Source: Pseudidiomarina sediminum DSM 21906
GTDB lineage: Bacteria > Pseudomonadota > Gammaproteobacteria > Enterobacterales > Alteromonadaceae
DNA: 64,000 bases
NCBI RefSeq assembly: GCF_000423165.1
Contig: NZ_AUHL01000005.1
Location: 186,001-250,000 of the forward strand
Direction: 5' to 3'
The notes beneath the pieces were generated by a model. That model saw nothing but the letters and a program-made list of their open reading frames with translations. It ran no database searches and was not told where the DNA came from. This document shows, one piece after another, positions 43,539 through 52,612 of this stretch. Position 1 is the first letter of the stretch; each line of letters begins with the position of its first letter. Both the position numbers and the translations under genes were made by a program.

Positions 43539-44279
43539 ATGACCACATCCTCAGCCAGTGATTTTGGCGCTAGTTACGTTGCCCGCGGTTTTGAACTTGC
43601 GTTTCAAAAAGGTGTACGCCGCTACGCGCTCATCCCACTCCTGATCAACATCGTATTATTTAGTATCGCCATAGCTGCGGTATTCCACTATACCACGCTT
43701 TGGGTGGCAGATTTTATGACCTGGCTGCCGGCGTGGCTGTATTGGCTGGAGGTCATCCTCTGGCCGTTGATTATTGTTGCCGTACTGCTACTTTTTGCCA
43801 TGACCTTTACCAGCGTCGCGAACATTATCGCTTCGCCTTTTAACAGTTTGTTGGCAGAGAAGGTCGAAGCGCGACTGACCGGTATTCCGGCGCCAGACAC
43901 AGGCCTTACTGGCTTAATCAAAGATATTCCACGTACCCTTGGCCGCGAATTTCAAAAAATTATCTATTTCTTACCGCGCAGCTTAGGCTTCTTTTTATTA
44001 CTGCTCTTCCTACCGGTCATTGGACAAGTGCTTTGGTTGTTATGGGGCGGCTGGATGATGACCATTCAATACGCTGACTATGCCTTTGATAACCATAAAG
44101 TTCCTTTCCGTGACATGCGGCAGAGTCTGTACCAGCATCAAGGCAAGAGCCTTACCTTTGGTGTGGTGGTCGCCTTCCTCGCCTCGGTGCCAATCATTAA
44201 CCTGTTAATGATCCCCATTGCTGTATGTGGCTCAACGGCGATGTGGGTCGATCACATGCGCAGCAATCATATCCGCTAG
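43539..44279 (+). CDS. cysZ: Sulfate transporter CysZ
   Basis: A 246-residue inner-membrane protein of the CysZ/EI24 family, which brings sulfate into the cell for cysteine synthesis. The start at 43539 (MTTSSASDFG) follows AGGAGT. It has the family N-terminus (GFELAFQKGVRRYALIPLLIN), about four membrane helices, and the YADYAFDNHKVPF segment typical of CysZ. The cysteine regulator CysB is encoded 15 kb away in the same window. Confidence 0.92.
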   Translation: MTTSSASDFGASYVARGFELAFQKGVRRYALIPLLINIVLFSIAIAAVFHYTTLWVADFMTWLPAWLYWLEVILWPLIIVAVLLLFAMTFTSVANIIASPFNSLLAEKVEARLTGIPAPDTGLTGLIKDIPRTLGREFQKIIYFLPRSLGFFLLLLFLPVIGQVLWLLWGGWMMTIQYADYAFDNHKVPFRDMRQSLYQHQGKSLTFGVVVAFLASVPIINLLMIPIAVCGSTAMWVDHMRSNHIR

Positions 44280-44338
44280 CGAGGCCGTTTAAGTCACGTT
44301 ATACTGAGCGCACTTCCCATGACAACGAGGTCGCGCGC

Positions 44339-45154
44339 TTGCGAAGATGGATACTAGTAATGACTGCTCTTACCGCACTGTTGTGCCAGAGTAGCCACGC
44401 CGCGCCGCCATTAACCATTCAATGGGGGGTCAACAATGCCCCTCCATTTCATATCCTTGAAGGCTACCTGCATGAAGAAGGGCTTTGTGATGTCATGTTG
44501 CAAGCCTTCAACGAAGCCTTACCCAAAACACCGCAAAAACACGTCAGGTATCCACAAGGACGCATTGCTGCACTCATGCAACAAGGTGAAGACCTCTGCT
44601 TTCCATGCATGATCCGTAATGGTGACACCCCTATTCCAGTGATCTATTCCGACACCATTTTCAAATATCCGGCCCACGGCATCATCACCCGTCCTGATGT
44701 TGCAGAAGACATAGCAGCGAATTTTGGCAATCCGGTCGACTTGGTGGAAATGTTAAAACTCGGCAACTACCGTTACGGCCAACCTTTAGGACGCCGCTAT
44801 GGTGAATTACAGCCGTATCTGGAGCGTTTTTTACACAACACTCCGCACTACACCGAGATCACTGGCCCTAGTGCCAATGCGAATATGCTGGCCATGGTCA
44901 ACGCAGAGCGTCTTGATTTTGTCATTGATTACCCGATGGTCATGAACTACCACCGCGAAATTTTGCCCATCGATCTGGTGTTCTTACCGATTAAACAAAA
45001 TCATCAAAACTACGTCGAGGGTGCTGTCGGCTGTCCGCAAACCGACTGGGGTCAGCACGTTATTGACCGCCTCAACGACGTTATTCCAGCCATTCAAAAT
45101 AACCAAACCTTTCAACAGGCAAAAGATCGTTGGCTTTCCATTCAGAACCCGTAG
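44339..45154 (+). CDS. Periplasmic solute-binding-like protein (TIGR02285 type)
   Basis: A 271-residue protein. The start is taken as the TTG at 44339: CGAGG lies 8 bases upstream and it gives a basic-hydrophobic signal peptide (MRRWILVMTALTALL ending SSHA/APP); an ATG at 44360 is the alternative. The mature part resembles family 3 extracellular solute-binding proteins (WGVNNAPPFHIL near the N-terminus, then a two-lobe pattern and ERLDFVIDYPMV), and it looks like the TIGR02285 group. No permease is linked, so it may be a sensor or orphan binding protein. Two to three cysteines occur in the DLCFPCMIR segment and near the C-terminus. Confidence 0.7.
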   Translation: MRRWILVMTALTALLCQSSHAAPPLTIQWGVNNAPPFHILEGYLHEEGLCDVMLQAFNEALPKTPQKHVRYPQGRIAALMQQGEDLCFPCMIRNGDTPIPVIYSDTIFKYPAHGIITRPDVAEDIAANFGNPVDLVEMLKLGNYRYGQPLGRRYGELQPYLERFLHNTPHYTEITGPSANANMLAMVNAERLDFVIDYPMVMNYHREILPIDLVFLPIKQNHQNYVEGAVGCPQTDWGQHVIDRLNDVIPAIQNNQTFQQAKDRWLSIQNP

Positions 45155-45213
45155 AATAATCGGTTCACCATGCACGTTTAGGTGCCCGTTCACAGTTGTA
45201 AAAGGTTCCCCCT

Positions 45214-46038
45214 ATGAAAACGTTGAAGTTCTCGCTCGCCAGTATTGGCGCTGCCAGCCTTATTTGTAGTGCCGCTTTTACCGCAACCGATGCCCATGCC
45301 TGGGGTAAGATTGGTCACCGTATTACCGGTAAAATTGCCGAAACCTACCTGACCGATGACGCGCGCAAAGCGATTAGCGCTATTCTTGGCGCAGAATCTT
45401 TGGCCGAAGCGTCGACCTACCCTGATGAAATGCGCTCGAACCCGGACGAGTACTGGCAAAAAACGGCGAACCCTTTTCATTATGTTACCGTGCATGACGA
45501 CGCGCGCGGCTACCATGCTGATGACTGTCCTCCTCAAGGTGATGGCGCAAGTGCGCTTAAAGACTTTACCGCCACCTTGCAAGATCCTGAGGCAAGTTTA
45601 GCGGACAAGCAGTTGGCATTACGTTTTATCGTGCACATCATTGGCGATCTTCATCAGCCCCTGCATGTGGGCTCTGCCGCACGCGACGACAAAGGTGGTA
45701 ATGATGTCAAAGTGACCTTCTTCGGTCAGCGCAGCAACTTGCATCGGGTGTGGGACTCAGAGCTGGTTGAGCACCAGAAGCTCTCGTACAGCGAGTTCTC
45801 GCATTGGTTACAACGTGCGATTACCAATGAGCAATACCAGCAATGGAACACTGCAGAAGCCAAAACCTGGATCGACGAAAGCGCAGAGTACCGCGAAACG
45901 GTTTATCCAGCGCAAGACGAAGATCCGTATCTGTCGTGGCAATATGTCTATGAGTACACGCCACTGATGAAACAGCGTTTACAACAAGGTGGGGTGCGCA
46001 TCGCAGCCTACTTGAATCACGTCTTTGCTGACAAGTAA
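45214..46038 (+). CDS. S1/P1 family secreted nuclease
   Basis: A 274-residue zinc-dependent nuclease of the S1/P1 family, acting on single-stranded nucleic acid and possibly 3'-nucleotides outside the cytoplasm. A signal peptide ends at DAHA/W, leaving the mature N-terminal Trp (Trp30), which in this family coordinates zinc. Other ligands are visible: GHRITGKIAE, the FHYVTVH segment, and HIIGDLHQPLHVG followed by DKGGNDVKV and the HRVWDSELVE motif. It fits scavenging of nucleic acids for phosphate and nucleosides. A strong terminator follows. Confidence 0.92.
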   Translation: MKTLKFSLASIGAASLICSAAFTATDAHAWGKIGHRITGKIAETYLTDDARKAISAILGAESLAEASTYPDEMRSNPDEYWQKTANPFHYVTVHDDARGYHADDCPPQGDGASALKDFTATLQDPEASLADKQLALRFIVHIIGDLHQPLHVGSAARDDKGGNDVKVTFFGQRSNLHRVWDSELVEHQKLSYSEFSHWLQRAITNEQYQQWNTAEAKTWIDESAEYRETVYPAQDEDPYLSWQYVYEYTPLMKQRLQQGGVRIAAYLNHVFADK

Positions 46039-46055
46039 GGTCGCGAGCAACAACG

Positions 46056-46081
46056 AAGGGACGCCAAGGCGTCCCTTTTTT
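46056..46081 (+). terminator. Rho-independent terminator of the nuclease gene
   Basis: A 9-bp stem (AAGGGACGC / GCGTCCCTT) with a 4-base loop is followed on the plus strand by a T-run at 46076-46081. It also lies 10 bases beyond the stop of the convergent phosphodiesterase gene and may serve both. Confidence 0.85.
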
Positions 46082-46090
46082 ACGTCGCAA

Positions 46091-47095
46091 CTAAGGTGCC
46101 AAAGTACGTAGACCGCGTTGCTTGAGATAGTCCAATAAAAACTTAGGCTCATCAGTTTGCATGATCGTTGCGCCCTGCTCCGCCCAGAAACCGAACACCT
46201 GGTCGGGGTATTTCAGGCCAAGCACATCATGTCGGCCACCATTCCATTGCAAGTATTCAGGTTTACCGAGCAAAGGGTCAACATACAACGTGTTGACCCA
46301 CAGATGCACATCATACTCTTTTGCTAAGCGCTTCACGGCGGGTGAGAACAAGACGCCACCATCGGGGGTGCGGGCGACCTTCGCCTGCTGCGGTAAGCCA
46401 ACAACCATTTCAGCAGCCTGCGGTTGAATGCGCTCAAAGCTGTTGCGCAACTGCTGCAGCGAAGCACCATTTTTATCCCAGTGCATCGGCATAAAATCTA
46501 CCGGATAGGACAATTCAGCCATCAGCGTTTCAATCGCCGTCAATTGCGCTGGCGTATCCGCAACCTCTTTAAGAATAATTTGCTGTTCCACCCCCTGGGC
46601 TTTAGCAATTTCTAACGCTTCAGTTAACTGGTTAATGTTCAGTTTAGGATCTAAGTTGACCATAATCTGATCTTTCACCATCGCATAAACTTCCTCGAGT
46701 GAAGGAATACGATACTCCGTACGCTCACCCGTAACTTCATCAATCAGGCGGAGTTGGCGTAACTCCGCGAAAGTCATATCCTTTACCGCGCCTGAGCCAT
46801 CGGTCGTGCGGTCAACGGTCGCATCATGGATGAGCACAAAGCGGCCATCTTTCGTCGCTTGAATATCCAGCTCGACCATATCTACGCCCAGCGCAATCGC
46901 ATAAGCAATTGCTGGTAGCGAATTTTCCGGCAAAATAATCTGACCGTTTTCCATGAATGCAGCGCGATGCGCCACTACCATGACATAGTCTGAAGATGGC
47001 GATTGCCAATGCTGTAAGATACGCTCCACCGGGGTTGCCGCCCAACTCGTCAGCGACCACGCCAAGCCCACAAAAGCACACATTAGTTGTTTCAT
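46091..47095 (-). CDS. Secreted glycerophosphodiester phosphodiesterase
   Basis: A 334-residue GDPD-family TIM-barrel enzyme with a signal peptide (residues 1-19, ending TSWA/ATP), so it acts in the periplasm or outside. Catalytic motifs are VVAHRAA (His general acid/base), PENSLPAIAYAI, VELDIQATKDG with the metal-binding acid pair, and LIHDATVDRTTDG with the second His. The family releases sn-glycerol-3-phosphate from deacylated phospholipids or related diesters. It lies 51 bases after a TonB receptor on the same strand, suggesting co-transcription and a shared substrate. Confidence 0.9.
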   Translation of the reverse strand: MKQLMCAFVGLAWSLTSWAATPVERILQHWQSPSSDYVMVVAHRAAFMENGQIILPENSLPAIAYAIALGVDMVELDIQATKDGRFVLIHDATVDRTTDGSGAVKDMTFAELRQLRLIDEVTGERTEYRIPSLEEVYAMVKDQIMVNLDPKLNINQLTEALEIAKAQGVEQQIILKEVADTPAQLTAIETLMAELSYPVDFMPMHWDKNGASLQQLRNSFERIQPQAAEMVVGLPQQAKVARTPDGGVLFSPAVKRLAKEYDVHLWVNTLYVDPLLGKPEYLQWNGGRHDVLGLKYPDQVFGFWAEQGATIMQTDEPKFLLDYLKQRGLRTLAP

Positions 47096-47146
47096 GATTT
47101 ATCCCAAAAGTAATACGGAGCGCGCCCTAGCGCCCCGTAAGTTAAA

Positions 47147-49843
47147 TTAAAAACTACCGCGAATACCAACTTGCACCACTCGTCCTTGCGCTACAAAGCG
47201 GTCATTCAACACTTTTTGATAATCCTCGGTGCCATCACTGGTTGTCTTCACTTGATAGGTGTAGATGTCTTCACCTGTCATGTTCAGCCCCTCAAAGAAC
47301 AGCGTAAACTGGTCATTCAAAGCATAACTCGCGGAGAGATCGAGCTGGCCATAGCTTTCCGTTAGGTTATCGAAGCCATTCCGCCCCCCGGTGGTATAGT
47401 CCGAGCGATAATTGTAGGCCGCGCGTAAACTCAGCCCATAGTTCTCGTAATACACCACCGCGTTAAACAGGTCATCGGATTGGCCTGACAGAGGTTTGCT
47501 AACGCCTGCATAGGTGGTGCGCTCACTTTCCGAGAAGGTGGCATTAAGCAGCACGCCCATGCCATCGAACGCAGCAGGCAAAAACGACAGGGGCTGTTGG
47601 TACTGCAACTCGATGCCACGTAGGGTGCCACTTTCCCCATTCACCGGCTTGGTCACCTGGAACATACTGCCGCATACGTCTTGCCCTTGATCATTGACGA
47701 TACCCGAGCACTCAACGACCTCATTAAAAGTTTCGCTGACAATGAAAGATTCAATATCTTTGTGGTAATACGTCGCTGCGAGCAAAGCTTCATCGCCGAA
47801 ATACCACTCCAACGAAAGATCAAGATTATTGGCGCGGAACGGGTCCAGTTCTGGGTTCCCTCGAGAGGCTGATAACACCGTCGGGTTAATCGCAATTGAT
47901 GGCGCGATATTCGCTAAGGTAGGACGTGTCATGGTACGACTTGCACTCATGCGCGCAATCACATCGTCGTGCAGCTGCCATTTCGCATTAAAACTTGGTA
48001 GCCAATCGCTGTAATCGGCAACAAAAGCCACCGCTTCTGGCTGCCCTCCTGACTGCTGGAAGCCAGACGACGTCACATCTGTTTTGACATAACGTGCGCC
48101 GAAATCTAAGAAGAGTGGGCGCTCGCCGAGCTCAACGGCAAACTCAGATTTAAAATAAATCCCATAGGTCTGCTCTTCCACTTCATAGGTTTGCAGTTTA
48201 TCCACGTCACTACTGCTCAAGTCACCCGGCAGAAGTTCGGCATTCGCTTTATCAACATCGGTCAGCAGGAAGTCAGAGCGATAGGGTGCGTCGGCATGAT
48301 AATTGTCAAACAGGTCACTGGCAGCAATGGCGTAGTCAGCGAAATCAGCAGAAAATGCAGGGCGCAGTTCTTTCAAGCGCGTTTGCCCTTTCACGCGATC
48401 GCGCCATTGCATACCAAACTTCAAACGTTGTAAGGCGCCGTAATAGTCACCGGTGAAATCGACACGTAACGAATGCTCTTCATCGTCACGCTGAAACGGC
48501 CGAAAACGCAGCTGCTGCGAACTAAATTGACTGGCATCAAGCCAATCTGCACCCTGTAAATTGGGGTAGTGAGGGTTGTCCGAAAAGTCGTACGAAAAGG
48601 TGCCTAGGTGTTCCCACAAATATGTACGGCTAAGTTCATCTTCTTGCGCACGCGAGTTTCCGTACACTAGGTTGGAGGTCCAGGTCTCATCCATAAACCA
48701 TTCCGCACCGAGTGTGATGTGAGTTAGCTGGGTGTCGACTTGGCGAGACAAGGTTTCCGAACGTTGCGACTGGTTGTTGATGGTACCCGCCACGGCAATG
48801 CCATTCTCAATCGTCATCGACGTCCATTCTTGTCCCATGTTAAAGCCCGGGATACCGTCAATTGTGGCGCGAATTTCATCTTGGCTAAAGTCAGCAAACA
48901 ACACATCTGCAGTCAGTTCGACACTATCGCTCGGACGCAACTGCAACGCAGCGGTGACACCGGTACGATCGCGTGCCAACAACTGCGGACCTAAACGCGG
49001 CAGTTCAGGAGTAATGGTATTCGCGGCAATGCCCTTAAGTTGCTCAAGATCACTTACCGCCTCACCATTAATCATGACTGTTGGAGCATTCGCTTGATTG
49101 AACTGGGACAGGTAATTCGCAAACCCCGAATTGGAGCCACTCCACCCCCAGCCCTCAGAAACATCACCACGCACAGCCGTTTTGGAATGAGACACCGATA
49201 CCAGTGCGCCGAAGCTATCGCTGAACTGCTTTGAGAACATCCCCACCAGACGAGGCTTCACCTCGTTATCACCTTTCTCAGCATCAGCAACACTGGCCGA
49301 GAACGCCAGTTTGTCTTCGTCATAATCAAACGCTCGAGGTGTTTTTAGATCAATGGTCGCGGTCAGTCCACCTTCGGTCAAGTCTGCCGAATTCGATTTG
49401 TACACCTTGGCGTTAGTAAAGAGTTCAGAGGCAAAAACATCAAAATCAAACTCCCGCCCTTGATTACCTGTTGCCACCGACAAGCCGTTCACCGTGACTT
49501 TAGTCCAGTCAGTTTGGCCACCACGCACTGACACTTGATTGCCTTCACCCCCTACCGAGCGATTCACAGTCACGCCGGCGATGCGTGCCAACGACTCGCC
49601 AATATTCAGATCTGGGAAGTCGGCAATATCTTCTGCGGAAATGGCTTCAGTAACACCTACAGCGTCCATTTTTACGCTGAGTGCTCGATTCAGTGAACCA
49701 CGAACTCCGGAAACCACAATCTCTTCAATTTCTTGTGACTCCGATGCAACCTGATCTTGCGTCAGCGTTTCAGCAATCGCAGCAGGCAAGGTGGCCAAAG
49801 TAAACAGCGGCAAGGTGCCAAACAAAGCAGTTTTTAGTTTCAT
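47147..49843 (-). CDS. TonB-dependent receptor, TIGR01782-like
   Basis: An 898-residue receptor. The start at 49843 (MKLKTALFG) gives a proper signal peptide ending AAIAE; an upstream in-frame ATG would add 21 residues without a signal-like start. The plug domain (about residues 40-170) carries EEIVVSGVRGSLNRAL, DIADFPDLNIGESLARI.GV and SVRGGQTDWTKVTVNG, typical of the TIGR01782 group, many of which import carbohydrates. The barrel ends in Phe (GIRGSF). It is divergent from a ROK regulator with a palindrome between, and is followed by a secreted glycerophosphodiesterase. Confidence 0.9.
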   Translation of the reverse strand: MKLKTALFGTLPLFTLATLPAAIAETLTQDQVASESQEIEEIVVSGVRGSLNRALSVKMDAVGVTEAISAEDIADFPDLNIGESLARIAGVTVNRSVGGEGNQVSVRGGQTDWTKVTVNGLSVATGNQGREFDFDVFASELFTNAKVYKSNSADLTEGGLTATIDLKTPRAFDYDEDKLAFSASVADAEKGDNEVKPRLVGMFSKQFSDSFGALVSVSHSKTAVRGDVSEGWGWSGSNSGFANYLSQFNQANAPTVMINGEAVSDLEQLKGIAANTITPELPRLGPQLLARDRTGVTAALQLRPSDSVELTADVLFADFSQDEIRATIDGIPGFNMGQEWTSMTIENGIAVAGTINNQSQRSETLSRQVDTQLTHITLGAEWFMDETWTSNLVYGNSRAQEDELSRTYLWEHLGTFSYDFSDNPHYPNLQGADWLDASQFSSQQLRFRPFQRDDEEHSLRVDFTGDYYGALQRLKFGMQWRDRVKGQTRLKELRPAFSADFADYAIAASDLFDNYHADAPYRSDFLLTDVDKANAELLPGDLSSSDVDKLQTYEVEEQTYGIYFKSEFAVELGERPLFLDFGARYVKTDVTSSGFQQSGGQPEAVAFVADYSDWLPSFNAKWQLHDDVIARMSASRTMTRPTLANIAPSIAINPTVLSASRGNPELDPFRANNLDLSLEWYFGDEALLAATYYHKDIESFIVSETFNEVVECSGIVNDQGQDVCGSMFQVTKPVNGESGTLRGIELQYQQPLSFLPAAFDGMGVLLNATFSESERTTYAGVSKPLSGQSDDLFNAVVYYENYGLSLRAAYNYRSDYTTGGRNGFDNLTESYGQLDLSASYALNDQFTLFFEGLNMTGEDIYTYQVKTTSDGTEDYQKVLNDRFVAQGRVVQVGIRGSF

Positions 49844-49935
49844 AGTGATGACCCAGTTATTTGCAAAATTAAATTCCCTCGCAGGGGAACCTTGAGTGGG
49901 CCACACTATAAGGCAGAAATATGACAGAATTATTA

Positions 49936-49954
49936 TAAAGTATAATTTACTTTA
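49936..49954. promoter_or_regulatory. 19-bp palindrome, candidate ROK operator
   Basis: TAAAGTA-TAATT-TACTTTA is a perfect 7-bp inverted repeat around a 5-base centre, located in the 187-base divergent region: 93 bases from the receptor start and 76 bases from the ROK start. The flanks are AT-rich and hold a second overlapping repeat (ATTATA-AAG-TATAAT). This size and AT-richness fit operators of ROK-family repressors. Confidence 0.5.
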
Positions 49955-49966
49955 CTTAATATTTGA

Positions 49967-49995
49967 TTGCTGAACCAACACCAGGCGCCTATAAT
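49967..49995 (+). promoter_or_regulatory. Promoter of the ROK regulator gene
   Basis: A perfect -10 TATAAT (49990-49995) follows a weak -35 TTGCTG (49967-49972) by 17 bases. The start codon is 35 bases downstream. The palindrome at 49936-49954 lies just upstream of the -35. Confidence 0.5.
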
Positions 49996-50030
49996 GCCTA
50001 GCATCATTTGTAAGCTAACTTCTTGACCCT

Positions 50031-51134
50031 ATGAGCCTATTTCCTCTCAACACAAGCGAAAAGTTTGTGTTACGTGCAGTGCACTCCCATGGCGCGGTAA
50101 CCCGTCAACAAATAGCGACAGCATTGGGCGTGTCGAAAATGCAGGCAACCAATATTGTCAAATCACTCACCGAGAAAGGCTTACTGACTGAAACCCCAAA
50201 GAACCAAGGCTTACGAGGTCAACCCGCGCGCGCACTATCGATTCACCCCAAAGGCATGTACACCCTTGGGGTAAACTTTACCGAACAGCATGTTGATACG
50301 GTACTTATGAATGGCGTTGGCACCATTGAAGCCAAACAAACCTTTGCCATCGAGCACGCCGACGTAAATGCTATCGTCGCACACGTGAATGCCTTTATCG
50401 GCGCTACGCTCTCGCGTAAACGTATTCCTGCCAAGCGCCTAGTGGGGGTTGGGGTATCAGTGCCGGGTGACTTTATCGATGACCGTAAGATCATCGTACC
50501 GACCTACTTCCCACAGTTAACCAATGTCAATCTCGAAGCCGCCTTTCAGCAACAACTCGACTACCCCGTTTATATTGAGAACGATAGTAATTGTGCGGGT
50601 TGGGGTGAAGCGATGTACGGCCGCGGTAAAGCCTTAAAGCACTTCATCTATATCAACATCGGCTATGGGATTGGTGGTGGCATCATTATCAACCAACGCT
50701 TGTATCGCGGCGCGCACGGCAATGCCGGTATCTTCGGAACCCCGTTCCCAGATCGCGACGCACCCCGACCTTCAGGCTCGGATCTGCTTGCCACATTGCA
50801 ACACCAAGGTATCGATATCAGTAGCTTTCATCAATTGGAACACCTGCCCGTCACCGAGACCCCAGCGGTGCAACAGTGGCTGCAACGCGCTGCTGCACAG
50901 CTTCGCCATCCACTCTACGTGTTGGCACGGGCGTTTGACCCTGAAGCCATCATTATCGGCGGCCGCCTACCGATCGCATACTACGATGCGCTGGTCGCCC
51001 AGATTGACGACGGCTCGATGTTTCAAAATGACTGGGGCCCCACCCCGCAACCGCAATTGCAGAGCACTAGCCTGGGTGATTTAGCTGGTGTGGTGGGCTC
51101 TTGCTCACTCTGCTATACGCAGCTTTTTGATTAA
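50031..51134 (+). CDS. ROK family transcriptional regulator
   Basis: A 367-residue regulator with an N-terminal winged helix-turn-helix (residues 8-70, GAVTRQQIATALGVSKMQATNIVKSL) and a C-terminal ROK (sugar-kinase-like) domain with its GVGVSVPG and ENDSNCAGWGE motifs (Asp185 in the kinase-base position) and GYGIGGGIIINQ. The usual sugar- and zinc-binding segment AGExGH reads AGIFGT (residues 232-237), and the CxCGxxGC zinc loop is absent, so the ligand pocket is altered. It is divergent from a TonB receptor and glycerophosphodiesterase pair, which it most likely controls, together with itself. Confidence 0.9.
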   Translation: MSLFPLNTSEKFVLRAVHSHGAVTRQQIATALGVSKMQATNIVKSLTEKGLLTETPKNQGLRGQPARALSIHPKGMYTLGVNFTEQHVDTVLMNGVGTIEAKQTFAIEHADVNAIVAHVNAFIGATLSRKRIPAKRLVGVGVSVPGDFIDDRKIIVPTYFPQLTNVNLEAAFQQQLDYPVYIENDSNCAGWGEAMYGRGKALKHFIYINIGYGIGGGIIINQRLYRGAHGNAGIFGTPFPDRDAPRPSGSDLLATLQHQGIDISSFHQLEHLPVTETPAVQQWLQRAAAQLRHPLYVLARAFDPEAIIIGGRLPIAYYDALVAQIDDGSMFQNDWGPTPQPQLQSTSLGDLAGVVGSCSLCYTQLFD

Positions 51135-51182
51135 AAACACAGCGAAACGACGCGGTTTTTTGTGACGCGTCCCTTTGCTTTC

Positions 51183-51210
51183 AGTTAAAATATTCGGACA
51201 TGTTTTAACT
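51183..51210. promoter_or_regulatory. AT-rich inverted repeat upstream of rimO
   Basis: AGTTAAAA (51183-51190) and TTTTAACT (51203-51210) form a perfect 8-bp inverted repeat with a 12-base spacer, ending 16 bases before the rimO ATG. It overlaps a possible -10 (TAAAAT). It could be an operator or a leader hairpin. Confidence 0.3.
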
Positions 51211-51226
51211 ACACAGTAGACACCTT

Positions 51227-52612
51227 ATGTCCGTAGAACAATTCCAGCCAGAACAAACAACTGGCACAAACGCCCCCACAATCGGCTTCGTCAGCCTTGG
51301 CTGTCCGAAAAACCTGGTCGATTCTGAGCGTATTCTGACGCAATTGCGCACCGAAGGTTACGATATCGTCAACACCTACGACAATGCCGATATGGTGATC
51401 GTGAACACCTGCGGCTTTATTGATAGCGCCGTACAAGAATCGCTCGATGCCATCGGCGAAGCGATTCACGAAAACGGCAAAGTCATTGTCACCGGTTGCC
51501 TCGGTGCTAAAGACGACGAGATTCGTGAAGTTCATCCAAACGTACTTGCCATTACCGGCCCGCATGCCTATGAGGAGGTGATGGGACACGTGCATCAGTA
51601 CGTGCCGAAACCAACCCGAGCGCCGTTTGAAAATTTGGTGCCAGAAACCGGTGTCAAACTTACCCCTCGTCACTTTGCTTATCTGAAAATTTCTGAAGGT
51701 TGCAACCACCGCTGTACCTTTTGCATCATTCCTTCGATGCGCGGTGACCTTGTCAGCCGCCCCATTGGCGATGTTCTTGCGGAAGCCCAACGTCTTGCTA
51801 ACGCAGGCGTTAAAGAGCTGTTGGTGATTTCACAAGACACTAGCGCTTACGGTGTCGACGTGAAGCATAAAACGGGTTTTTGGGATGGTCAGCCAGTAAA
51901 AACCCGCATGCTTGAACTGTGCGAAGCACTTGGCAAGCTCGGCATTTGGGTGCGTTTGCATTACGTCTACCCTTACCCATCCGTCGACGATGTGATTCCG
52001 TTGATGGCTGAAGGCAAATTGTTGCCGTATTTAGATATTCCGATGCAGCATGCCAATAAACGCATTTTGCGCCTCATGAAACGTCCGGGTTCGGCCGAGC
52101 GCACCTTGGAGCGCATTCAAAACTGGCGCAAAATTTGTCCTGAGCTCACCATCCGTAGCACCTTTATTGTCGGCTTCCCGGGCGAAACCGAAGAAGAGTT
52201 CGAGGAATTGCTCACCTTCTTGCGCGAAGCACAACTCGACCGCGTTGGCTGCTTCACCTATTCAGATGTCGAAGGCGCGAAAGCGAATGAACTGCCTGAC
52301 CCTGTGCCAGAAGAGGTAAAGCAAGAGCGTTACGCGCGCTTTATGGAAGTTCAACAAGAGATTAGTGCAGCACGCTTACAACAAAAAATCGGCAAGATTC
52401 TGACCGTATTGATTGATGAAGTGGATGAAGAAGGTGCGATTGGCCGCAGTTACGCGGATGCCCCTGAAATCGACGGCCTCGTCTACTTAAATGGTGAGCA
52501 AAACGTGCAACCAGGTGAGTTTGTCCGCGTGCAGATTGAGCACGCTGATGAGTATGACTTGTGGGGAACCTTAGTGGATGACAGTGTTGACGACAATGCG
52601 ATAGCGAGTTAA
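51227..52612 (+). CDS. rimO: Ribosomal protein S12 methylthiotransferase
   Basis: A 461-residue radical-SAM enzyme that adds a methylthio group to Asp of ribosomal protein S12. It has the N-terminal UPF0004 domain with three cluster cysteines ([25 protein letters not shown]), the radical SAM CxxxCxxC motif (CNHRCTFC) and a C-terminal TRAM domain (about residues 385-455). It is monocistronic. Its stop codon overlaps that of the convergent rmuC by 4 bases inside a hairpin. Confidence 0.95.
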   Translation: MSVEQFQPEQTTGTNAPTIGFVSLGCPKNLVDSERILTQLRTEGYDIVNTYDNADMVIVNTCGFIDSAVQESLDAIGEAIHENGKVIVTGCLGAKDDEIREVHPNVLAITGPHAYEEVMGHVHQYVPKPTRAPFENLVPETGVKLTPRHFAYLKISEGCNHRCTFCIIPSMRGDLVSRPIGDVLAEAQRLANAGVKELLVISQDTSAYGVDVKHKTGFWDGQPVKTRMLELCEALGKLGIWVRLHYVYPYPSVDDVIPLMAEGKLLPYLDIPMQHANKRILRLMKRPGSAERTLERIQNWRKICPELTIRSTFIVGFPGETEEEFEELLTFLREAQLDRVGCFTYSDVEGAKANELPDPVPEEVKQERYARFMEVQQEISAARLQQKIGKILTVLIDEVDEEGAIGRSYADAPEIDGLVYLNGEQNVQPGEFVRVQIEHADEYDLWGTLVDDSVDDNAIAS

